Below, piece after piece: positions 43,728 to 52,387 of a stretch of 64,000 nucleotides of DNA; position 1 is the first letter of the stretch, and each line of letters opens with the position of its first letter. Under the pieces are notes generated by a model. It ran no database searches, was not told the origin of the DNA, and was given only the letters and a program-made list of their open reading frames with translations. Origin of the DNA: Blastocatellia bacterium AA13 (GTDB lineage Bacteria > Acidobacteriota > Blastocatellia > UBA7656); assembly GCA_003222245.1 (NCBI GenBank), contig QHVH01000026.1, positions 1 to 64,000 of the forward strand, written 5' to 3'. The position numbers were made by a program, and so were the translations under genes.

Positions 43728-45446
43728 TTGATCAATTCACCTCCATCAAGTTCCGGCTTACGGCGCGCGTTTCGCGTTCGCCATACGGAAGAAGCCATTA
43801 AGCCCGCGTTTACCCGCGAGGAAATCCTCGCCAGCCGGCTTCGTCTATCCAAAGTCCTGCCCTATCAAAGATCGTCTCCGGCGTTCCCGAGCAATCTGGC
43901 GCTGGCAATCTGTTCCGGACTCTTGTTGGTCTTCGCGTTTCCCGATTGGGGTCTCTGGTCGCTGGCGTGGGTGGGCGCGGCGCCGCTGATTATGGCAGTT
44001 GCGCGGGATCAAAGGTTCTTCACATCCCTTGCGCTGGGAACCGTGACCGGAACAGTGTTCTACATTGGCACATCCCATTGGATTGGCTACTCGATCCACA
44101 ATTACGGCGCTGTGAGTATACCGTTGACAGAGCTCATCATTCTGCTCTTCGGAATCCTTCTGGGTCTGTTCACGGGATTATTTGCGGCCTGCCTCGCGAT
44201 CTGCATCAAGAACTTTGGCGGAGGCGCGATAATCGCGGCGCCGCTGCTCTGGGTGGGGAGCGAGTGGAGCAGGCTGGCGGTGACCGGCATAGGCTGGAAC
44301 TCAATCGGTTATTCGCAGGCGTTCCAGCCATTGCTTATACAGATCGCTCGGGCGGGCGGCGTTTATATAGTGAGCGCCCTGGTTGTGTACGCAAGCGCGG
44401 CCCTTGTTTTTGCGTTGGTCTATCTCGAGCGAACACGCGGCATCGTCGTTCTTACCTCCGCGGGATTGTTGGCGCTGACGACTTTGATATACGGTCGAGC
44501 GGCCATTCGCCGTGAGCCTGCAAAGGGAATGGTCAGGGTTGCAGCGGTGCAACCAAACTTTCCGATTCAAGCCGAATGGGACAACCCGGCGTTCGTGGAC
44601 GAGATGACTGACCGGCAAATCTCGCTCTCGGAAAGGGCCATCAAATCGGCCGCTGAGGAGTCGAAGGGCCAACGCGGAGTCGATCTGGTCATATGGCCGG
44701 AATCGCCGATCGACTACACGTACGATCGCGACAACGCGCTCAAGTCAAAGCTCGCTGAGTTCGTGAAACGAAATAATGTTTCGTTGCTCATGAGTACCTG
44801 GTGGCCCGCTCCAAACGAGGGCCTATTCAACAGCGCTCTGTTAATAGGGGCTTCTGGAGCGCCGATTAACCGCTATGATAAGATCGCGCTGATGCCGTTT
44901 GGAGAGTATGTGCCGGCGCGGAACTTTATCCCATTCGCGGATCGAATCCCCGCGCTGGTGGCTGATACCGCGGCAGGATCCAATTCGACGCTTTTTGAAG
45001 TAGCGGGAGCCCGCCTTGGCTTAAACATATGTTTCGAGACCACGAGGCCCAATCTTGCTCGCCGATTGAGACTCGAAGGCGCATCGGCGCTCGTGCAGAG
45101 CTCTAATGAAGCGTGGTTCGGACCGACCGCGATAGCAAGACAGATGCTCGCTCACTCGGTGTTTCGCGCGGTCGAGAATAACGCCGAGCTGATAAGGGTA
45201 ACCAACTCGGGGGACTCGGCGAGAATCGACCGGTACGGCCGAGTTTCGGATGTCTGCCCCTCGTTTCAGGCCGTAGCGCGAGTCTGGAACGTACAAGGCG
45301 CGGGCGATCCGACTGATTCGGGACCGACGTTCTACACCACTCATGGAGATCTCTTCGCCGTAAGCTGCACCGCGCTCGGACTACTGTTCGTTTTTGCATC
45401 GTTGATCAAAGATAGAGTGAAAAGGAACAAACAACTCGATGATTGA
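43728..45446 (+). CDS. lnt: Apolipoprotein N-acyltransferase
   Basis: Membrane protein of 572 residues. About six to seven N-terminal hydrophobic segments (about 45-260) precede a nitrilase-type periplasmic domain with the catalytic set: E in V-I-W-P-E-S-P, K in N-R-Y-D-K-I-A-L-M-P-F-G-E-Y-V-P, and C in G-L-N-I-C-F-E-T. It adds the third acyl chain to lipoproteins. The start is a TTG at 43728. The stop overlaps the prfB start by eight nt. Confidence 0.94.
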   Translation: MINSPPSSSGLRRAFRVRHTEEAIKPAFTREEILASRLRLSKVLPYQRSSPAFPSNLALAICSGLLLVFAFPDWGLWSLAWVGAAPLIMAVARDQRFFTSLALGTVTGTVFYIGTSHWIGYSIHNYGAVSIPLTELIILLFGILLGLFTGLFAACLAICIKNFGGGAIIAAPLLWVGSEWSRLAVTGIGWNSIGYSQAFQPLLIQIARAGGVYIVSALVVYASAALVFALVYLERTRGIVVLTSAGLLALTTLIYGRAAIRREPAKGMVRVAAVQPNFPIQAEWDNPAFVDEMTDRQISLSERAIKSAAEESKGQRGVDLVIWPESPIDYTYDRDNALKSKLAEFVKRNNVSLLMSTWWPAPNEGLFNSALLIGASGAPINRYDKIALMPFGEYVPARNFIPFADRIPALVADTAAGSNSTLFEVAGARLGLNICFETTRPNLARRLRLEGASALVQSSNEAWFGPTAIARQMLAHSVFRAVENNAELIRVTNSGDSARIDRYGRVSDVCPSFQAVARVWNVQGAGDPTDSGPTFYTTHGDLFAVSCTALGLLFVFASLIKDRVKRNKQLDD

Positions 45447-46561
45447 AGAACTCAGAGAAAAGTACGAAACGCTTTCAACCCGCGCCGGTGAATTGCGGAG
45501 GTTTCTTTGACCCCGAATCCAAGCGGCAAGAACTCGCCAAACTCGAAGAAGAGCTTACAAAACCAAACTTCTGGAACGATCAAGAAAGCGCGCAAACAGT
45601 CCTGAAAGCGCGCAGCCGTCTCGAGACCGCCATACAGAAAGCCGAGCAGTTTCGCCGGCAGATCGATGATGCCGGCGTGCTCCTCGAATTCGCGAGTGAT
45701 GACGAGGGCTCGCTCAGCGAATTGAAGAGCGCTCTCGATAAACTCGAAAAAGACGTTGAAGAAACACAGACAGAAGCACTGCTGTCCGGACCCAATGATG
45801 CTCGCAATGCGATCGTGACTATAAATGCGGGAGCGGGCGGCACCGATGCCCAGGATTGGGCCGGAATGCTGCTCCGCATGTATCTCCGTTGGTGTGAGCG
45901 GCGCGGATTCAAGACCGAGATTGTCGACGAACAACCCGGCAAGGAAGCGGGAATCAAATCGGCCACGTTCACCGCCAGCGGCGAGTACGCCTACGGGCTG
46001 CTTGTGCCCGAAGCCGGGGTGCACCGGCTCGTTCGGCTCAGTCCGTTCAACGCCGGATCGAGCCGTGAAACGAGCTTCGCATCGGTGTTCGTCTATCCAG
46101 AGATTGCGGACGACATTGAAATAGAAATTCAGGACAAGGATCTGAGAATCGATACCTATCGGTCGTCCGGAGCCGGCGGCCAGCATGTGAATGTGACGGA
46201 TTCAGCGGTCAGGATAACTCACCTGCCATCCGGCATCGTCGTGACCTGCCAGAATCAGCGCTCCCAGCATCAGAATCGCTATGTAGCGATGAAGATTCTC
46301 AAATCCAAACTATATGAGCTCGAGATAGAGAAGAAGCGAGCCGAAACCACTCAGCTCGAAGAGTCAAAACGAGACATATCGTTCGGCTCACAGATAAGAA
46401 ACTACGTCCTGCATCCGTATCGCTTGGTTAAAGACGTGAGGACGAAATTCGAAACATCCGATGTCGATAGGGTGCTGGATGGCGATCTCGATGATTTCAT
46501 CGAGCAGTTTCTTCTCTCGAAGAGCGGCGCGAAATCGGCTCCGGGCGAAGCCAATCAGTAA
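45439..46561 (+). CDS. prfB: Peptide chain release factor 2 with programmed +1 frameshift
   Basis: RF2 (373 residues after the shift) terminates at UGA and UAA. Translation starts at ATG 45439 and reads 23 codons to the in-frame TGA at 45508-45510; a +1 slip at CTT (45505-45507) then continues at GAC 45509 to 46561. The site CTT-TGA-C is the classical RF2 autoregulation signal, with the Shine-Dalgarno-like aggag just upstream. The SPF tripeptide (R-L-S-P-F) and the GGQ motif (G-A-G-G-Q-H-V-N) are intact, so it is a functional RF2. The coordinates span both parts. Confidence 0.96.
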
Positions 46562-46617
46562 AGGCCGCTCCTGCGCCAAATGAAACAAGAGAATTTCAGC
46601 CGCTGAAGCAGCAAGAA

Positions 46618-47385
46618 ATGACCAACTCAAAAGGCGCGACCGAATCGATAAACGGCATCGAGATGTATTACGAAACGCGAGGGGAAGGTGAGCCTCTTGT
46701 GCTGATACACGGCGGCGGAGGAGTCGGCGCGACCTGGGACCTTATATTCAAGGAGACGCCCGACGGCTACAGGTTGATCATTCCCGATATGCGAGGCCAC
46801 GGCCGATCGACCAACCCTTCGAATGAGTTCTCGTTCCGGCAACTGGCGCTCGATCTATTCGAGCTACTGGATAAGCTCAAGGTCGATCGCTTCAAAGCAA
46901 TAGGCATGAGCCTCGGCGCAAAGACTCTTCTCCACGTTGCCACTCAACAGCCGAATCGCGTCGCGGCTATGGTTCTTGTGAGTGGTACACCGTACTTTCC
47001 TGCTCCGGCCCGCGCTGCTATGAGAGCGCTGGACCCGGATAATCGCACCGAGCAGGAATGGAATCAGATGCGCCAATGGCACGTGCATGGCGATGACCAG
47101 ATTCGACAGCTATGGCGGCATATGAACGCGCTCAGCGAGAGCTACGACGACGTGAACTTCACGCCGCCATATTTGTCCACGATTGCTGCTCCGACCCTGA
47201 TAATTCATGGCGATCGAGATCCTTTATATCCCGTGAACGCAGCGATGGAGATGTACTCGGCGATTCCAAGTTCATTTCTCTGGGTCGTTCCGAACGGAGG
47301 ACACGGGCCGATATTCGGCGACATTGCGCCGCGATTCGTTGAGACGGCATTATCTTTTCTCGGAGGCGCCTGGGCGAAGCAATGA
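46618..47385 (+). CDS. Alpha/beta hydrolase
   Basis: Cytosolic alpha/beta-hydrolase of 255 residues. H-G-G-G-G-V-G (about 32-38) forms the oxyanion hole, the nucleophile serine is in G-M-S-L-G (about 97-101), Asp in H-G-D-R-D (about 198-202) and His in N-G-G-H-G (about 227-231). The closest families are haloalkane dehalogenase-like hydrolases and esterases. The substrate cannot be told. It stands between prfB and a small secreted protein. Confidence 0.9.
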   Translation: MTNSKGATESINGIEMYYETRGEGEPLVLIHGGGGVGATWDLIFKETPDGYRLIIPDMRGHGRSTNPSNEFSFRQLALDLFELLDKLKVDRFKAIGMSLGAKTLLHVATQQPNRVAAMVLVSGTPYFPAPARAAMRALDPDNRTEQEWNQMRQWHVHGDDQIRQLWRHMNALSESYDDVNFTPPYLSTIAAPTLIIHGDRDPLYPVNAAMEMYSAIPSSFLWVVPNGGHGPIFGDIAPRFVETALSFLGGAWAKQ

Positions 47386-47450
47386 CTCGGATTCGACCCC
47401 AGGGAACATGCATCCGAAAGCTAACCCAATGGGTGTGAAGGAGAGCGGCG

Positions 47451-47999
47451 GTGGTGGGAGCGTTTCTAATAATCTTGATGATGGCTCTAGGAGGGGCGGC
47501 GCCTGAAGCCCGCTCTAACATTGATGTCGACCCTCCCGCGGCGAAGGCGCCGGTCGCGGACACAATGACTGTTGCGCAAGAAAAACTGCCTGCGTTCGAC
47601 GACTATCCTGTCGATAATCAATTCGAAGGAAAGCCCGCCCTGCCCCACATCGTCACAAAAGAAGCGAGTTTGTATCGAACCGCGATAAAGGAACAAGCCG
47701 CGAACGGACCGAACTTCGCCGGACACTACACAATAATCGAGATTGGCTGCGGAGCGGCCTGCGCGCAGTTTGCCGTGGTTGATGCCAGAACCGGCGATGT
47801 GCTCTTTCAACCATTCAATCTGGTATATGGCGCGGAGGATCAACGCGAGCTTCAGGAAAAGTACGATCCTCAATATCGCCTCAACAGCCGCCTGCTTGTT
47901 GCTTTTGGCTCAATTAAGACAAAAGGAAAGAGACTCTTCTTCTACAAGTGGGAAGGCGATCGCTTCAAGCTGGTCCATTCGTCGATAAAGAAAGACTAA
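47451..47999 (+). CDS. Uncharacterised secreted protein
   Basis: Protein of 182 residues. A hydrophobic N-terminus (about 3-15) looks like a signal peptide. The body contains G-P-N-F-A-G-H-Y-T-I-I-E-I-G-C-G-A-A-C-A and D-P-Q-Y-R-L-N-S-R-L-L-V; this pattern is found in a widespread family of secreted proteins of unknown role. The start GTG 47451 follows an AAGGAG ribosome binding site by 7 nt. Two cysteines may form a disulphide. Confidence 0.75.
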   Translation: MVGAFLIILMMALGGAAPEARSNIDVDPPAAKAPVADTMTVAQEKLPAFDDYPVDNQFEGKPALPHIVTKEASLYRTAIKEQAANGPNFAGHYTIIEIGCGAACAQFAVVDARTGDVLFQPFNLVYGAEDQRELQEKYDPQYRLNSRLLVAFGSIKTKGKRLFFYKWEGDRFKLVHSSIKKD

Positions 48000-48012
48000 G
48001 AAAGGCTCAGTG

Positions 48013-49611
48013 ATGTTGGACATTGGCGACAGCGCGGCTACTTTTTCACTCTCAGGGCTTCGGGGCAGGCGCTGGTCGTTTCCCGAGGATGCAGCAGGCA
48101 AGCCGGCGCTGCTGGTCTTCTTCGAAACGGATTGTCCTACGTGCCAGCTTACGATTCCATATCTAAATCGGCTCTTCGAGGTTTTACGTGACCAGGCAAA
48201 CGTGATCGGCATATCTCAGGATGCCGAGCCGCGGACCGCTTCATTGACCGCGCGGCTGCCGATTACCTTCCCGGTATTGCTCGACGAGGGCCTCGTAGTG
48301 ACCCGTCAATTCGATCCGCAGGCAGTGCCCACGCTGTTTCTTTTAAGACCTGATGGCGTGGTCGCTCGAACACAAAGCGGCTTCGATAAAAGCGACCTCA
48401 ACGCCATTGCCTCGGATCTCTCGCGGATGACTGGTGTCGATCCATTTATCATTGCGGAACCTTTCGATGGCGCGCCGGAACGGAAGATGGGCTGCGTCTC
48501 TCGCCATCTCGAGCGGATGGGGGAAGGCGAATCCGCGGACTCGCTCGATTTGTACTCGACCCGATCCGCAAGAGCCTCGCGAATCGTTCTGGAAGATTCC
48601 ATCGATCCTTATGAGTATTGCGCTGAGAAGTTCAATGATCCGCTGCCTGTAGTCCCGCCCACGCTCGAACGGGTCGAGCGAATGTTGAGTCACGCGCAGC
48701 TTGCTCCTGATGAAGTGATAGCTCGAATACCGCCAAACTACGGAGCCGCCACAGTCGAGAAGATCGCCGCGAACGCCGTGATGGCAGGGTGCGTTCCCGA
48801 GATGATGCGGGTGCTGGTTCCGCTGCTGAGAGCGGTTTGCGACGAGCGTTTCAATATTCACGGTGTTCAGGCGACCACTCACTTCGCCGCTCCGCTGGTG
48901 ATCGTAAACGGCCCGATTCGAAGCGAGCTCGGCTTCGCAAGCCGAAGCAATGTGTTCAGCAACGTAGCGCGCGCCAACAGCACTGTCGGAAGAGCGCTTC
49001 AGTTGATCCTGATCAATCTTGGAGGCGCCCGGCCAGGCGAGATCGATATGTCGACGCTGGGCAACCCGGGGAAGTTCTCCTTCTGCATAGCTGAAAACGA
49101 AGAAGACAGCCCATGGCAGCCCTTGCACGTGGAGCTTGGGTTCCGGCCGGATCAAAGCACGATCAGCCTCTTCGCCGGTGAGGCGCCCGGCGGAGTCAGC
49201 GAGCACAACGCGAGAACCGGCAAGGCGGTTCTGAAAGCGATCGCCGCAAAGCTGGCTACAGTTTGGAGCTATCGTCAGTGCGCTGCCGCAGAGGCAATCG
49301 TCGTGATCTGCCCCGAGCACGCAAAGACACTTGCTCGCGATGGGTTCACGAAGCAGTCCGCGCGAGAATTTCTATTCGAAAATACGGGCGTTCCGGTGCG
49401 GGCTTATAACGAACCCGATGGCGAAGGAACTCAGTTCGTAAAAATGTACAAAGAAGTCTGGATTGACGGCGAGCTCTGCTACAGAAAATTCCGTGAGCCT
49501 GAATCGATCAAGCTCGTCGTTGGCGGTGGAACCGCGGGAAAGTTCTCCGCGGTAATCGGCAGCTGGGCCACGGGTCCGCGAGGCAGCCAGATGGTGACCT
49601 ATCCCATATGA
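48013..49611 (+). CDS. Redoxin (TlpA/AhpC-like) domain fused to a large uncharacterised domain
   Basis: Protein of 532 residues without a signal peptide. Residues 1 to about 145 form a thioredoxin-fold redoxin domain with active site C-P-T-C in F-F-E-T-D-C-P-T-C-Q-L, the cis-proline in A-V-P-T-L-F-L, and no membrane anchor. From about 185 to the end comes a domain of about 350 residues that I do not recognise, with repeated cysteines (A-G-C-V-P-E-M-M, R-A-V-C, S-F-C-I-A-E-N, V-I-C-P-E-H) and a G-G-G-T-A-G-K end. The gene lies 65 nt upstream of the UGSC selenoprotein gene. The pairing suggests that this protein reduces, or is reduced by, the selenoprotein. Confidence 0.8.
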   Translation: MLDIGDSAATFSLSGLRGRRWSFPEDAAGKPALLVFFETDCPTCQLTIPYLNRLFEVLRDQANVIGISQDAEPRTASLTARLPITFPVLLDEGLVVTRQFDPQAVPTLFLLRPDGVVARTQSGFDKSDLNAIASDLSRMTGVDPFIIAEPFDGAPERKMGCVSRHLERMGEGESADSLDLYSTRSARASRIVLEDSIDPYEYCAEKFNDPLPVVPPTLERVERMLSHAQLAPDEVIARIPPNYGAATVEKIAANAVMAGCVPEMMRVLVPLLRAVCDERFNIHGVQATTHFAAPLVIVNGPIRSELGFASRSNVFSNVARANSTVGRALQLILINLGGARPGEIDMSTLGNPGKFSFCIAENEEDSPWQPLHVELGFRPDQSTISLFAGEAPGGVSEHNARTGKAVLKAIAAKLATVWSYRQCAAAEAIVVICPEHAKTLARDGFTKQSAREFLFENTGVPVRAYNEPDGEGTQFVKMYKEVWIDGELCYRKFREPESIKLVVGGGTAGKFSAVIGSWATGPRGSQMVTYPI

Positions 49612-49676
49612 TCCGACTACAGCTTTGTATATCCGCGGAAGCGGACCCGATAAGATTCGAGAGAGGAGAGCTGAAA

Positions 49677-50207
49677 ATGCCAATCACACTGGTCAATCCG
49701 CTTGATGAGACGCCGCGCGCTCATGTCGCTGCGGCGCAGCGGCTCGATACGCTTGTCGGTAAGACAATCGGTCTGCTGGACATCAGCAAGCCCGGAGGCA
49801 GCATATTTCTTGATCATATCGAGCGACGGCTGCGCGAACGGTACGGAGTGGCGGCGGTTTTACGGGAGATGAAGCCGACGTTCACCAAGCCCGCGCCGGC
49901 GGACGTGCTCGATAAAATGCGCGATCACAAGGTTGACGCGGTCATTGAAGCGCTGGCCGACTGAGGGTCCTGCACGACGTGCAGTTTGCACGATTCAATA
50001 AGGCTCGAAACATCAGGCATAGCGTCTATTCCGGTTGCTACCACTGAGTTCATTACCGCCGCTCGTGCTCAGGCAAGTGCGTTGGGCCGCGCGGACTATG
50101 ACGCGGTCTACGTCCCACATCCGATTCAGGACCAAACTCGTGAAGAGATCGAGGCCAAGGCGGACGCCGTTCTTGAAGAGATCGTGTCGAGATTAATCGG
50201 AAGATGA
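49677..50207 (+). CDS. UGSC-family selenoprotein with in-frame UGA (Sec96)
   Basis: One frame of 176 residues is interrupted by a single TGA at 49962-49964. Read as selenocysteine it gives A-D-U96-G-S-C99-T-T-C102-S-L-H-D. This is the signature of the UGSC (seleno)protein family. Similarity runs across the TGA: L-V-G-K-T-I-G-L-L-D before it and I-P-V-A-T-T-E-F...V-P-H-P after it belong to one domain. ATG 49677 has the ribosome binding site gagaggag. A second in-frame start at 49608 would overlap the upstream gene. A SECIS-like hairpin follows the TGA. If the TGA were a stop, the second half would have no plausible start of its own other than TTG at 49986. The likely role is thiol-disulphide or peroxide redox chemistry. 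Confidence 0.9.
49978..49992 (+). promoter_or_regulatory. SECIS-like stem-loop for selenocysteine insertion
   Basis: Six perfect base pairs (cgtgca with tgcacg) enclose the loop GTT (49984-49986). The loop starts 19 nt after the UGA, within the 16-37 nt distance used for bacterial SECIS elements, and contains the GU that SelB recognises. An overlapping competing hairpin (ctgcac/gtgcag, 49970-49984) has its loop only 11 nt from the UGA and does not fit. The bulged U of the E. coli element is not present. Confidence 0.65.
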
Positions 50208-50311
50208 ATTCGGTATCCCCCGCCCTGCTCGGGTTGCGAGCCGCGAAGTATCACGTGCCGTTTAAGCTTACCGACAGCGCGCTCGGATAATTCATTTCGG
50301 CTCTACAGGCT

Positions 50312-51610
50312 TCACTTCGAAGCCTTGTACACCTGACCTGCTTTCATAACGAAGGCGACTTTTCCGAGCGCGTGGATGTCCTCGAGGGGGTTGCCTTCGA
50401 CCGCGATTATGTCCGCGAGCTTTCCTCGTTCAATAGTCCCGATCTGCTTTTCCATTCTCAGGAGTTGAGATGTTGTCGTTGTCGCGGCCCGCAGCGCATC
50501 GAGAGGCTTCATTCCGTATTCGACCATTTTATAGAACTCCCGCGCGGATGTGCCGTGTTCGAACGCGCCCACGTCGGTGCCGAATACTATCTTCACTCCC
50601 GCCTTCATGGCTTTCTGAAAGACTTCTCTGTGACGAACGACTATTCGCCTTCGCATATCGGTATCGTCTTCGCGGGTCTCTGGAATATAGACGGAGAGCG
50701 TCGGACACCAGAATACGCCGCGTTCGACCAGCAGTTTGATAGCCTCGTCGTCCATCAACATTCCGTGCTCTATCGACCTGGCGCCGCCGCGTATCGCATT
50801 CTTCGCGCCGTCGCCTCCATAGGCATGAGCCGCGACATCGCGTCTCCATCTCTTTGCTTCTTCGACGACCGCGCGCACCTCATCGACTGATACTTGACCG
50901 AGCGGCTCGAGCGTAACCGGGTCCACGTGACGGAGCGTGCCAGTCGCATAGAGCTTGATCCAATCGGCTCCGTACTTCACCTGGCGGCGTATCTCGGCGA
51001 TCATTGCATCCCGAGAATCGGTGAGAGCGGCCGGCTCCGGAACTTGAATGTCCGGGTTGAGCCCGGCGTTGTTCATATGGCCGCCCGTGATCGTGAGCGC
51101 GTAGGTGGAAACCAGGAGTCGAGGTCCGGGCACGATGCCTTGATTAATGCCGTCGCGAAGAGCGACGTCGGCGAAGCCGGCGCCTTCGCTATCCAGATCC
51201 CGCATAGTCGTGAATCCGGCTTCCAGATCGCGTTTGGCGGCGGCTACGCCTTGAACGGTTCGAAAAGCCTGTGATTTCGTGATGACCGGCGGCGCCCCGC
51301 GCTCATCCTCGGGCTGCAACATCACGTGAGTATGGCAATCGATGAGTCCGGGAAGGACCGTGTAGCCCGAGAGATCTATGACTCTTGCGCCGGCAGGGAT
51401 TGCAAGTCCGGCGCCCACCTGCTCGATCCGCTCGCCGTTTACGATAATCACGGCGTTCTGGATTACCGAGCCGTCCATTGGATTGATAAGGCGTCCGCAG
51501 CGTATGGCCGTAAGTGACGCGTTTTGCGCCGGTGCTTTGAGACAGAAGACGGAGAGAAGAAGCGAGATTGCAAGAATCGAGCTAATCGGGCTTTTATGCA
51601 TTACACTCAC
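50312..51610 (-). CDS. Secreted amidohydrolase (imidazolonepropionase-like)
   Basis: Exported metal-dependent amidohydrolase of 432 residues. A signal peptide occupies about 1-28. Metal ligands appear in G-L-I-D-C-H-T-H-V, H-A-Y-G (about 239-242), S-I-E-H-G (about 256-260) and G-T-D-V (about 318-321). The set resembles the prolidase/imidazolonepropionase-like group that is very common in Acidobacteriota and Bacteroidota. The substrate is unknown; a peptide or cyclic amide is likely. Divergent to the sigma factor gene. Confidence 0.9.
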   Translation of the reverse strand: MSVMHKSPISSILAISLLLSVFCLKAPAQNASLTAIRCGRLINPMDGSVIQNAVIIVNGERIEQVGAGLAIPAGARVIDLSGYTVLPGLIDCHTHVMLQPEDERGAPPVITKSQAFRTVQGVAAAKRDLEAGFTTMRDLDSEGAGFADVALRDGINQGIVPGPRLLVSTYALTITGGHMNNAGLNPDIQVPEPAALTDSRDAMIAEIRRQVKYGADWIKLYATGTLRHVDPVTLEPLGQVSVDEVRAVVEEAKRWRRDVAAHAYGGDGAKNAIRGGARSIEHGMLMDDEAIKLLVERGVFWCPTLSVYIPETREDDTDMRRRIVVRHREVFQKAMKAGVKIVFGTDVGAFEHGTSAREFYKMVEYGMKPLDALRAATTTTSQLLRMEKQIGTIERGKLADIIAVEGNPLEDIHALGKVAFVMKAGQVYKASK

Positions 51611-51775
51611 TTTCGTTTTTGTTTTGGCGGATTATACTGTGACAGGCTTCTTGATTACAGAAAACCGGTCCGGTAGTCAAGAAAGGGCAGAAAAGGGAAC
51701 TTCCGGCAGCCCATATCTGAATAATGAAGGTAGCCGGCAGCCCAGCATAGAAAACGGGCATTAAGCACGAGGACG

Positions 51776-52387
51776 ATGGCGTTAAGCAGCTTCTTAAGCG
51801 ATTACGATCTGTTGCGGCTTATGATGGCCGGGAACGAAGAGGCTTTCACGATCCTGTATCGCAGGCGTCAGGGAGGAATCTACAGATTCGCGATACAGAT
51901 GTCAGGTTCTGAATCCATCGCCGAGGATGTTACGCAGGAGGTGTTCCTCCTCCTCATGCGCGAAGCTGCCGGCTACGACCCCGAACGCGGATCTTTGTCA
52001 GCATATCTGTATGGTATCGCGCGAAACTTTGTTCTGAGGCGGCTCCAACAGGATCAGAGATTCGCGGCGATCGACGATGAGAAGATCGACCTTCATGCGG
52101 ACGGCGACCGCTTCACGGCTCGCGCCGACCTGTTGGCCGATTTAACGAAGAGCGAAACCGTGGAGCTGGTGCGGGCCGCGGTATTATCGCTGCCGCCTCG
52201 CTACAGGGAGGTGGTCGTGCTGTGCGATCTGCAAGAGGTCAATTATGCCGATGCTGCCGTTATAATGGGCTGCGCGGTAGGTACGGTTCGTTCCCGCTTG
52301 CACAGGGCTCGAGCGCTGCTTGCGGAAAAGCTGCGAGCAACCGTTGAAGAGCCGCGACCGGTTACGACCGCGAGGTGTTTTGCATGA
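51776..52387 (+). CDS. ECF-type RNA polymerase sigma factor
   Basis: Sigma-70 family protein of 203 residues with only regions 2 and 4. Region 2 is visible in I-A-E-D-V-T-Q-E-V-F-L-L-L and L-Y-G-I-A-R-N-F-V (about 48-90); region 4 in L-P-P-R-Y-R-E-V-V-V-L-C-D-L and V-G-T-V-R-S-R-L-H-R-A-R (about 142-180). The ATG is in a dense region without a strong ribosome binding site. The next gene overlaps its stop codon (ATGA) and probably encodes its anti-sigma partner. Confidence 0.93.
   Translation: MALSSFLSDYDLLRLMMAGNEEAFTILYRRRQGGIYRFAIQMSGSESIAEDVTQEVFLLLMREAAGYDPERGSLSAYLYGIARNFVLRRLQQDQRFAAIDDEKIDLHADGDRFTARADLLADLTKSETVELVRAAVLSLPPRYREVVVLCDLQEVNYADAAVIMGCAVGTVRSRLHRARALLAEKLRATVEEPRPVTTARCFA

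Noticed and set aside
48343-49320. Open frame of 325 codons on the minus strand
   Set aside because: Antisense to the redoxin-fusion gene; Arg/His/Asp-rich product without motifs.
49962-49964. TGA read as a true stop, giving two separate small genes
   Set aside because: Both halves are in the same frame and belong to one family domain, the stop sits exactly at the U-G-S-C motif, and the second half lacks its own ribosome binding site.
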